From assembly GCF_017982655.1 (NCBI RefSeq), contig NZ_JABXYX010000079.1, forward strand, positions 1 through 35,523: 35,523 bases of DNA, given 5' to 3'. The DNA comes from Brasilonema sp. CT11. Lineage in GTDB: Bacteria > Cyanobacteriota > Cyanobacteriia > Cyanobacteriales > Nostocaceae. The translations under genes were made by a program, and so were the position numbers. This document shows positions 1 to 6,970 of this stretch, one piece after another. The notes beneath the pieces were generated by a model. The model was given only the letters and a program-made list of their open reading frames with translations. It did not search any database and had not been told where the DNA came from. Positions within the stretch are counted from its first letter, which is position 1. The number at the start of each line of letters is the position of its first letter.

Positions 1-56
1 CTCCCCTTTGCGGTAAATTGTCAAGTGCAACTACCTTTAACACAGAAGAAGAAGTC

Positions 57-1064
57 ATGAAAGCAGTTTTAATGACAGCAGCTGGCGATCCTGAAGTTCT
101 GCAACTACAGGATATACAAAACCCTGGCGTTCGTCTAGGAGAAACTGAACTTCTGGTACACTTACGAGCAGCAGGCATTAACCCCATTGACACCAAACTT
201 CGTAAACGTGGCACTTTCTATCCCGATAAAATGCCCGCTATTTTAGGATGTGATGGTGCTGGTGTTGTTGAGGCTGTGGGTGCTGGCGTTCAAAAGTTTC
301 GCGTAGGCGATGAAGTCTATTTTTGCAACGGTGGCTTGGGCGCACACCAAGGCAATTATGCTGAGTATACAACTGTTGATGAGCGATTTGTTGCCCGTAA
401 ACCCGCTTCTATATCCTTTGCACAAGCAGCAGCAGCACCGTTAGTCCTCATCACCGCCTGGGAAGCTTTATACGAACGGGGACGCTTGGAACCTGGAGAA
501 CGAGTATTAATTCATGCTGGTGCTGGCGGAGTCGGACACGTCGCAATTCAATTGGCAAAGCTCAAAGGTGCTAGTGTCTGCACGACTGTAAGTACTCAGG
601 AGAAAGCAAATTTTGTTCACAAGCTCGGTGCAGACCATGTTATTTTTTACAAACAGAGAGACTTTGTGCAAGCCGCACTCGATTGGACAAATGGGGAAGG
701 TGTAGACTTAGCTTTTGACACCGTAGGCTCAGAGACTTTGCACAAAACTTTTCCAGCAGTGCGAGTTTATGGTGACATCGTCACAATACTAGAACCAGAT
801 GCCAATACCGTTTGGAAATCTGCCAGACAACGTAATCTCCGCATTGGTTTAGAATTCATGCTAATACCAATGTTGCAAGGAATTGTAGAGGCGCAGCAAC
901 ATCAAGCAGAAATTTTAGAACAGTGCGCAAAATGGATTGATGCAGGCAAATTGCAAATCCAAGTTAGTCATACTTTTTCGCTAGAAGAAGCAGCAAAAGC
1001 TCACCATTTACTCGAAACGGGGTCTATAACAGGTAAAATTATCTTACTAGTAGAAGATAAATGA
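57..1064 (+). CDS. Zinc-free quinone oxidoreductase-type alcohol dehydrogenase (MDR superfamily)
   Basis: A 335-residue NAD(P)H-dependent oxidoreductase of the medium-chain dehydrogenase/reductase superfamily, closest in pattern to quinone oxidoreductases. The N-terminal GroES-like half contains LGCDGAGVVEAVG, and the Rossmann half has the nucleotide-binding motif AGAGGVGHVAIQLAK. The cysteine and histidine ligands of the catalytic zinc in true alcohol dehydrogenases are not evident, so a zinc-independent quinone or enone reductase is more likely; the natural substrate cannot be told. The frame is open back to a TTG at 18, but the ATG at 57 matches the usual family start (MKAVLM) and follows a purine-rich stretch (gaagaagaag). 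The gene stands alone and is followed after about 50 nt by a dispersed repeat. The family call is firm, the substrate is not. Confidence 0.88.
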   Translation: MKAVLMTAAGDPEVLQLQDIQNPGVRLGETELLVHLRAAGINPIDTKLRKRGTFYPDKMPAILGCDGAGVVEAVGAGVQKFRVGDEVYFCNGGLGAHQGNYAEYTTVDERFVARKPASISFAQAAAAPLVLITAWEALYERGRLEPGERVLIHAGAGGVGHVAIQLAKLKGASVCTTVSTQEKANFVHKLGADHVIFYKQRDFVQAALDWTNGEGVDLAFDTVGSETLHKTFPAVRVYGDIVTILEPDANTVWKSARQRNLRIGLEFMLIPMLQGIVEAQQHQAEILEQCAKWIDAGKLQIQVSHTFSLEEAAKAHHLLETGSITGKIILLVEDK

Positions 1065-1110
1065 TACGAAAATTGTTTTGGTGAGACAGTGGTGCAGGAG
1101 CGTTTTCCTT

Positions 1111-1234
1111 GTTCCCTGGTTCTACCAGGGAGTAAAAACTAGGAGGTTCTACCTCCATTTTTATCTCCATTTTTATATTATGACGAGGCGGAGCCTCTTT
1201 GAATGCATTACCAGGCTCCTGCCTGGTAACAAAG
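1111..1234. repeat. Dispersed palindromic repeat (TTCCCTGG.../...CCAGG family)
   Basis: A run of short stem-loops: CCCTGG-ttcta-CCAGGG, then GGAGGTtctACCTCC-like, then GAGGCggaGCCTC, then ACCAGGCtcctGCCTGGT. A second member of the same family, with the same module order reversed, lies at 28711-28766. Families of this kind are known as dispersed intergenic repeats in Nostocales. This copy overlaps the apparent 5' end of the next gene and supplies its first in-frame ATG. Confidence 0.75.
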
Positions 1235-3426
1235 TTCTCTGGGTAGATTGCCTGAAAACGGCTGGCTGGTTGATAAGTCTATGTGCGCTGCTGTTATTAT
1301 TACAACCTCTACCCGCATGGGGTGCACCTGCACAAATAGAACGTACTCCTTTAACTCCAGAATTGTTGCAAGAACGGCTGGATACACCTATTCTTCGTGA
1401 AGGTAGTGTTGTCGTAGATTTACGGCAAATGGTAATAAATTTACGACCAGAAAATACCACCTTCCGAGATAGTTTTTATCAAATTTTGCGAAAGGAATTG
1501 CAAAAAGCAGGCTCAAAACCTTTGGGTTTAGACTTAAGTCGTTCTCTGATTCAGGGAGATTTTATTGGTAGTAATTTGAGTTTGAGAACGCCTTTGTATA
1601 CTCAAGCGCTTGCCCCCATTTTGCTCTCAACCGAACAAGAACAATTAGAACGTCTACGCGAAATTTGTTTGCAGTCACTTGCCTTGGCTTTTCCTAGTTC
1701 TAAAGATTGTAAGTCGCTTTTAGCAACTCAGTTACCTTTATCAAGTGAAATCAGTGTTTTTCGTGGTTCCCTGACACTGCTGGAAACTCACTTCGACGGA
1801 ACTGTACAGTTTGCAAATACATTTTTCCTTCAGCCTGTGGATGCTCAAGGTGCTATTTTTAATCAGCAGGTAAATTGGACTGAAACAAGATTCAGCCGTA
1901 TAGCTAGCTTTGCCAGTGCAACTTTTAATAAAGAAAGCCAGTTTCAAGGTAGTATATTTTTTGAGAAAGCTAATTTTAAGCAAGCGCAATTTCAGCAAAG
2001 TGCGAATTTTCAAGACAGCACTTTTGAGGATATAGCCAATTTTACTCAGGTAGATTTTAAGCAATTGGCTAAATTTAGTCGTGTACAATGGCAAGGAAAT
2101 GCTGATTTTTCTAATGCACATTTTTGCGCTCAAGCACAGTTTACGAAAGCTATGTTCAGACAGTTTCTCTTTTTTGTAGAAGCAACATTTGAGCAAACTG
2201 TCACTTTTGTCAACACACAATTTAACAAATATGTCAATCTGCAAGGTGCTAATATTATCAACTCTGCAGATTTTAGTGATGCTGGATTTGCAAAGAGTGC
2301 TTATGTGAATGTCTCCAGTCTAATTTTTAACTCTAACCAAGCAAAGATTTTAGGCAATCCAGGTCAAATTGGTAAAAAGCTTGTGGTATCTGGATTAGAA
2401 GGGAATCAAAGCGTCTTGCGGAATTTAGGAGAAAATTTCCGTCAGTTACAGCAAATCAGTGATGCTAATGAGTTGGAGTATAAAAAGCAGCGTTTGCAAT
2501 TAGAGGATTTAAGCCGTCGTCTGATAGGTACGAATATAAACACTGCTTCCCAAGAACGTTTGATGAATGTGGGTTTTTCGGAAAGTCAAGCAACAGCGAT
2601 CGCCACCCAGCGTTTTCAACAACTATTTCATCACAAAAGTGAGTTACTCACTTTGGCTGATATGGATTATGACACATACACGCGAGTCAGTTCACTCTTA
2701 ATAGTTGATGAACCCCTTTCACCATTTAACTGGTTGCTGCAAGCACGGAATTGGTTAATGTTGAGTTTACTGCTGCTGCTTTCTGGGTATGGTACAGATT
2801 TTTGGTTGGTGATTGGTGTGGGGTTGATTGCGATCGCCTACTTTGGATTCCTATTTTGGCTTATTGATCGTTTCCGTCGCCTGCTTCCAGCACCAATTCT
2901 TCCCACAAGTTACGAAACTTTTTGGATGCTAAGTAGTTTCAGTCTTCTTTCACTCTTTGGTATCCTAGCTATCTTTTGGAGTGGAGAACAGCCTTGCCTT
3001 ACACTAGGGTGTCTTTTCGTTATTATTGTCCCCTTACCAATAACTTTATTATTCCGACTTTACCAACAAGGACGCTACCATAACTTAATGGACATTTCCT
3101 ACTTCAAAGAAGATGGAACTTTGCGCCAGTTACGATTACTGATTGGACGTTTGCCAGTCATACCTAGGTATGAAATGTTTCGTGAGCGATATTTGCCTTT
3201 GTTGTGCGATCGCCGCTGGAATTGGCTTAACTATTACGACTTTAGCCTTAACAACTTACTGAAATTAGGCTTTAATGATATTCGTTTGCGAGATGAACAC
3301 CTTCCAGGCATCATCACCACACTTGCCTGGTATCAGTGGATTTTGGGTATACTCTACATCACGCTACTTTTGTGGACTCTGTCTCGGACAATTCCAGGAT
3401 TAAATTTGTTGATTTATCTCAAATAA
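1180..3426 (+). CDS. Pentapeptide-repeat membrane protein with a helix-hairpin-helix motif
   Basis: About 748 residues if the ATG at 1180 is used. Order of parts: a hydrophobic segment ending in AWGA (residues about 28-50, probable signal peptide or anchor); a pentapeptide-repeat region (about 193-370) with F every fifth residue, e.g. ANFKQAQFQQSANFQDSTF; a ComEA-like helix-hairpin-helix around 451-509 (NINTASQERLMNVGFSESQA); then at least four hydrophobic spans from about 523 to the C-terminus. Pentapeptide repeats fold as a right-handed beta-helix; function is not predictable. The start is uncertain: both the GTG at 1078 and the ATG at 1180 lie in or before a dispersed repeat, and no other in-frame ATG precedes the signal peptide. 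The repeat may have replaced the original start, or a CTG near the signal peptide may be used. It stands alone upstream of the convergent ilvH. Confidence 0.8.
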   Translation: MTRRSLFECITRLLPGNKVLWVDCLKTAGWLISLCALLLLLQPLPAWGAPAQIERTPLTPELLQERLDTPILREGSVVVDLRQMVINLRPENTTFRDSFYQILRKELQKAGSKPLGLDLSRSLIQGDFIGSNLSLRTPLYTQALAPILLSTEQEQLERLREICLQSLALAFPSSKDCKSLLATQLPLSSEISVFRGSLTLLETHFDGTVQFANTFFLQPVDAQGAIFNQQVNWTETRFSRIASFASATFNKESQFQGSIFFEKANFKQAQFQQSANFQDSTFEDIANFTQVDFKQLAKFSRVQWQGNADFSNAHFCAQAQFTKAMFRQFLFFVEATFEQTVTFVNTQFNKYVNLQGANIINSADFSDAGFAKSAYVNVSSLIFNSNQAKILGNPGQIGKKLVVSGLEGNQSVLRNLGENFRQLQQISDANELEYKKQRLQLEDLSRRLIGTNINTASQERLMNVGFSESQATAIATQRFQQLFHHKSELLTLADMDYDTYTRVSSLLIVDEPLSPFNWLLQARNWLMLSLLLLLSGYGTDFWLVIGVGLIAIAYFGFLFWLIDRFRRLLPAPILPTSYETFWMLSSFSLLSLFGILAIFWSGEQPCLTLGCLFVIIVPLPITLLFRLYQQGRYHNLMDISYFKEDGTLRQLRLLIGRLPVIPRYEMFRERYLPLLCDRRWNWLNYYDFSLNNLLKLGFNDIRLRDEHLPGIITTLAWYQWILGILYITLLLWTLSRTIPGLNLLIYLK

Positions 3427-3449
3427 CGTTTTTCACCTATTACCAACTT

Positions 3450-3472
3450 GCCCCAAAGCTTTACTTTAGGGC
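3450..3472. terminator. Possible hairpin between convergent genes
   Basis: GCCC-c-AAAG and CTTT-a-GGGC can pair around a 5-nt loop just after the pentapeptide gene and before the 3' end of ilvH. There is no T-run after it, so a role as a terminator is only suggested by position. Confidence 0.3.
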
Positions 3473-3521
3473 AGCCTGTTGCGGGAAGAACAGGGCGACG
3501 CAAAACGGGCGATTCGCCTTC

Positions 3522-4043
3522 TCAGGAAACCTTTGCTTCCAAAGACTTCAGCAACTCAGTATTTACACCAGACTCACGAGTTAAAGCAATTTTGCCGGTG
3601 CGAGCGATTTCTTTTAAGCCAAATTTTTGCAGCACTTGTACAATCGCCACCATTTTACCTGGATCTCCCACAACTTCGAGCGTAACAGAATCTTCTGCCA
3701 CGTCTACGACTCTCGCCCGAAAAATTTGAGACAGTTCGACAATTTCTGAACGGGTGCTACTGGTTGCATTCACTTTAAGCAACATCAATTCTCGTTCCAC
3801 GCAAGGAACTTCCGTAACGTTCTGCACTTTCAAAACGTTGATCAGCTTATATAGTTGCTTGATGAGTTGTTCAATCACACGGTCATCACCAGGGACTACC
3901 ATTGTAATCCGAGAAATACCTGATTTCTCAGCAGGACCAACGGCAAGGCTTTCTATGTTAAAGCCGCGACGGGCAAATAAGCTAGAAATACGGGAAAGAA
4001 CTCCCGCTTCATCTTCGACAAGTACTGATAAGGTATGTTTCAT
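3522..4043 (-). CDS. ilvH: Acetolactate synthase small (regulatory) subunit
   Basis: A 173-residue regulatory subunit of acetohydroxyacid synthase, which catalyses the first common step of valine, leucine and isoleucine synthesis; the small subunit stimulates the catalytic subunit IlvB and confers valine feedback. The N-terminal ACT domain is clear ([19 protein letters not shown], then [12 protein letters not shown]), followed by the conserved C-terminal domain (RELMLLKV..., [26 protein letters not shown]). Length fits bacterial IlvH. The ATG at 4043 gives the standard family start; upstream GTG and TTG codons in frame (to 4055) add four residues and are less likely. No ilvB or ilvC is next to it. 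Upstream lies mobA on the same strand, 184 nt away, probably a separate unit. Confidence 0.96.
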   Translation of the reverse strand: MKHTLSVLVEDEAGVLSRISSLFARRGFNIESLAVGPAEKSGISRITMVVPGDDRVIEQLIKQLYKLINVLKVQNVTEVPCVERELMLLKVNATSSTRSEIVELSQIFRARVVDVAEDSVTLEVVGDPGKMVAIVQVLQKFGLKEIARTGKIALTRESGVNTELLKSLEAKVS

Positions 4044-4179
4044 CGTCGCCAACACAGGCTAGAGAAAGTAAGTTATAAATAACAGAGATATTAAGTCGCT
4101 CAACCTAATTAAACGTGAAATGTCATTACGTAATCGCAAAGACTCTATTTTACGTTTTTCAATGTTGACCTACCTAGGA

Positions 4180-4194
4180 TGTAGCTAAGCTACA
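4180..4194. repeat. Perfect 15-bp palindrome
   Basis: TGTAGCTAAGCTACA is a perfect palindrome with an odd central base, between the 3' end of mobA and the start of ilvH. It could be a weak terminator or an operator. No further sign of function. Confidence 0.4.
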
Positions 4195-4227
4195 CCTACT
4201 CCTGCACAGAATTGCAATTGTAATCCC

Positions 4228-4866
4228 TTATTGTACCTGAGATTGGAATCGAAATAAGTCCTGTTGTGTATTACAGTTAAAAAGCATTTCTGGATCTGGT
4301 AAAGGCAATGCTTGCACGGGATGACACTTCAGCCATTCCTGAAACGATCGCCCCCCTTGATTGATATACTCCACCAAACTTGGTAAACAGCGACGGCGAT
4401 AAAAACCGCACAGTGGTTCCCATCCTTTAGCTTGAGGAACTAGAGCAGCGATAGCTTCGCTGCTGCGCTCCGCGCAGATCGCCTTACCTTCGACACTATC
4501 TAATGTACTCGCCCATTCTTGCAACACCTCAACACGCAACTTGGGTAAATCGCAAGCCAGCAGCAGCACCCAATCTGTTTGTACATACTCCAGTGCTTGA
4601 GCAAATCCAATAATTGGTCCGTGCGGTAGTTTTTCACTGCCAGTTTCACCAAACAAAGGCACTTCTTTGATAAACTGAACTGTACATGGTAACAAATTTT
4701 GATAGCGTTCTTGCCAGGGTGTGACTACATACACTGTATCAGCAGAACTTTCAGCAATTCGACAAACCAATTGCAACAGGGGTACGCCTTGGACGGGAAT
4801 CAACGCTTTATCCCGTCCCATGCGAGAACTTTTTCCACCTGCTAAAACTATGCTTGAAAGGTGCAT
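4228..4866 (-). CDS. mobA: Molybdenum cofactor guanylyltransferase
   Basis: A 212-residue cytosolic nucleotidyltransferase that joins GMP to molybdopterin to form the guanine dinucleotide cofactor. The N-terminus shows the signature LAGGKSSRMGRDKA with the nucleotide-binding glycines, and LLLACDLPKL carries the metal-binding aspartate; GWEPLCGFYRR and MLFNCNTQQDL are typical of the cyanobacterial family. The ATG at 4866 gives the family start (MHLSSIVLAGGK); an in-frame ATG at 4926 would run through repeat sequence. A GC-rich palindromic stretch (4448-4483) lies in frame inside the gene and encodes AICAERSSEAIAA, see findings. Pathway partner moaA is at 29945, unlinked. Confidence 0.92.
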   Translation of the reverse strand: MHLSSIVLAGGKSSRMGRDKALIPVQGVPLLQLVCRIAESSADTVYVVTPWQERYQNLLPCTVQFIKEVPLFGETGSEKLPHGPIIGFAQALEYVQTDWVLLLACDLPKLRVEVLQEWASTLDSVEGKAICAERSSEAIAALVPQAKGWEPLCGFYRRRCLPSLVEYINQGGRSFQEWLKCHPVQALPLPDPEMLFNCNTQQDLFRFQSQVQ

Positions 4867-4939
4867 TCGTTTACCTGATAACTGATAACTGATATAGGAA
4901 TCCGGTTTGATTTGGTGAATTGACAAAGTAGAGGTAGGG

Positions 4940-5040
4940 AACGCTTAACAGGGAACGCCTAACAGTGAACAGTGAACAGGGAACAATTGATAACTGGTAA
5001 CTGGTAACTGGTAACTGGTAACTGATAACTGTTAACTGAA
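4940..5040. repeat. Heptanucleotide tandem repeats (STRR type)
   Basis: Two runs of 7-bp units: AACAGTG/AACAGGG, then ACTGGTA four times followed by the variants ACTGATA and ACTGTTA. Short tandemly repeated heptamers are typical of heterocystous cyanobacterial intergenic DNA. Confidence 0.85.
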
Positions 5041-5046
5041 AATGTT

Positions 5047-5790
5047 CTAAATTGTATCAGGGTCAATGTTTAATTCTCGCAATTTAGCGGCTAATCTTTC
5101 AGCTTTACTGAGTGCTAATTCTTTTTGTTGACGTTCAGACTTAGCTTGTTGTTCTGCTAATTCTTTTTGTTGACGTTCAGACTCAGCCTCTTCTTCTGGT
5201 GTTGGAACTAACTGTCCTTCGGCTGTGAAAAATCGCAATAAACCTTCATGAATTCCCAGATATAAATCTAGTTGCTGACTCCACAAATGCCCTTGATGAT
5301 TTGCTTCTAAGGATTCATACTTACCATCCACTAAATGGAATCCAGCAAACTCTAGTGTGTATGGATCAAACCAAAAATAATCGGGAGTACGGAAGGTATC
5401 TTGATAAAGTTTTTTCTTAAATTCTTTATCAGTATTAGCAGTTGATTCCGAAAGAATTTCTAAAATGACATTAGGATATTTACCATCTTCTTCCCAGACT
5501 GCCCAACTTTTGCGAGTTTTGCGTTCTGTGTCTAGCACGACGAAAAAATCTGGTCCTCGGAAGTCTTCTGATTTGCGTTTGTTGAGACTGTAATAAATAG
5601 TCAGATTGCCAGCAGCGTAAAAATCAGTCCTGTCTCGCCACAACCATTCTAAGCATTTAAAAAGTAGGATTATTTGCCGTAAATGCAGTTCAGTTTCCAA
5701 GGGAGGTTCGTTGCTATATAAATCACATGGAGGAAGGATAACATCTTCTGGAATGTCTTGAGGAAAGTCGAGTTCTTTGGCGAGGGACAT
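5047..5790 (-). CDS. Uma2 family endonuclease-like protein (DUF820) with charged C-terminal tail
   Basis: A 247-residue member of the Uma2/DUF820 family, greatly expanded in cyanobacteria and assigned to the PD-(D/E)xK nuclease fold. Visible core: GPDFFVVLDTERKTRKSWAVWEEDGKYPNVILEILSES-like run (PD then E-x-L near residues 80-115), followed by KKKLYQDTFRTPDYFWFDP and a beta-rich part. The last ~45 residues are a predicted coiled coil with a doubled unit (ERQQKELAEQQAK, SERQQKELALSKA), common in this family. Biological role is unknown; proposals range from defence to transposon-derived functions. The ATG at 5790 gives the usual start. The heptad repeats lie just downstream and a broken IS630 just upstream. 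Confidence 0.85.
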   Translation of the reverse strand: MSLAKELDFPQDIPEDVILPPCDLYSNEPPLETELHLRQIILLFKCLEWLWRDRTDFYAAGNLTIYYSLNKRKSEDFRGPDFFVVLDTERKTRKSWAVWEEDGKYPNVILEILSESTANTDKEFKKKLYQDTFRTPDYFWFDPYTLEFAGFHLVDGKYESLEANHQGHLWSQQLDLYLGIHEGLLRFFTAEGQLVPTPEEEAESERQQKELAEQQAKSERQQKELALSKAERLAAKLRELNIDPDTI

Positions 5791-5917
5791 GGCTTGTATG
5801 GCATCAGCTATTTATGGGTTTATTTTAACGCTGTCATAATAATGGGGCGTTACTTATTGCTATAACGATCAATGGCGAATCTGCTTTGTTTGGACAGATG
5901 ATACCAAATCCGCTTTT

Positions 5918-6003
5918 ATAACCCCCTTTTAATCCAGGCGATTAGAAATCGCGACTACACAAACTTAGTCCGCGTAGGCGGACTAAATAATAAAGGGGGT
6001 AGT
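5918..6003. repeat. MITE-like palindromic repeat abutting the broken transposase
   Basis: Imperfect terminal inverted repeats (AACCCCCTTTTAAT on the left, AATAATAAAGGGGGTAGT on the right) enclose a perfect hairpin TTAGTCCGC-gtag-GCGGACTAA at 5965-5986 and the palindrome-like GCGATTAGAAATCGC. The right edge coincides with the loss of transposase similarity, so this element probably interrupted or replaced the transposase 3' end. Confidence 0.6.
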
Positions 6004-6872
6004 AGAGCCGTTGTCGAGGATTAAATAAATATGGCGCACACACCCCGACGAATCGCTTCTGGAATCAATATTTCTAACACAAACGCTTGAAAATCAAAGA
6101 ATGTTTTTGTTGGACGACAACAACCATAAATCAGACCCTCAGAAACGCTCAATGCCGCAAAAAGGTGTGTTGCTCCTTTTCTGACGTATCTGGCTGCAGA
6201 GTGAACTGGTTGTTTAACACCTGCTGCCTTGTTAGGATGTACACCTTCTCGCGCTTGGATGGAAGTTTTCTCATCCACACACACCACCCAGAATCCAGCT
6301 TTAATTAAAAATTTTGCCTGAGCATACAGTTTGAGTACAGGAGTTGCTTTTGCAATAAAATTATCATCAGTCCGATGCATCCAAGCGTGAAACCGCCAAG
6401 GTTTTATCTGCTCAGATTTGAGCCATCGCCATACTGTTGAAGTTGCTATCGATACTACAATGCCTAGTGTGATTAACTGTGCAGCAATATCGCTGCAACT
6501 CCATCTCGCCAACGGCACATCAAAATCGATTGGTTTGCTACAAGCGTTAAGCGTAGCTCTGCCGTAGGCAATCGCCGTGACCTGTGCTCGTACAATTGCT
6601 TGAAACATCCTCGGACGACCCGGACGTGGCGCTTCTTCCAAACTACGAGTTTGACACCAACGTTTACGCCACTTACGAACAAGGGCTGGTGAACACCCTA
6701 TATTTCCTGCAATTTGAGCATCCGTCCAATCTGGATGTTCGGCACTCGTCAGGATAATTTTGGCGCGTTTGACTTTGCTTTGACCTGTTTTGCGAGCGAT
6801 CGCCTGTTGATGCAACAGCTTTTTCTCGTCTTCTGTCAATCGCACCCTGTAAGTTTTTTGCCGACCAATCAT
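6001..6872 (-). pseudogene. IS630-family transposase, frameshifted and truncated
   Basis: The open frame (6021-6872, 283 residues) begins with a helix-turn-helix region (TDAQIAGNIGCSPALVRKWRKR, residues 50-72) and reaches the first catalytic aspartate in VVCVDEKTSIQAREG (D200). It stops after RRGVCAIFI. Two nucleotides out of register, the next frame reads IYLILDNGST, the conserved stretch with the second catalytic aspartate, but that frame then runs into a palindromic repeat and ends. The third acidic residue and the rest of the C-terminus are absent. A 24-bp in-frame insert (6543-6566) adds YGRATLNA to the linker. The element is therefore dead unless served in trans. Clear terminal inverted repeats of the insertion sequence were not recognised. 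Confidence 0.85.
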
Positions 6873-6970
6873 ATGTTGAATGCTTGAGGGAAGTTCCTGT
6901 TGCTCACCCTACCGTCAAAAGTTTTCCTTTGTCAATTCGCTACGAATTAACGCAAAACTGTACTTAGCCC

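Noticed and set aside
1741-2244. 167-codon minus-strand frame
   Set aside because: It is the reverse of the pentapeptide-repeat region; the five-codon periodicity keeps the frame open. Rich in K, L, S and C with no domain.
4940-5040. Possible CRISPR array
   Set aside because: The units are 7 bp, directly adjacent and without spacers; no cas genes in the window.
6001-6030. Programmed ribosomal frameshift in the IS630 transposase
   Set aside because: A -1 shift at the AT run would reach the LDNG frame but adds a residue, and the frame then ends in a repeat without the last acidic residue; decay is simpler.
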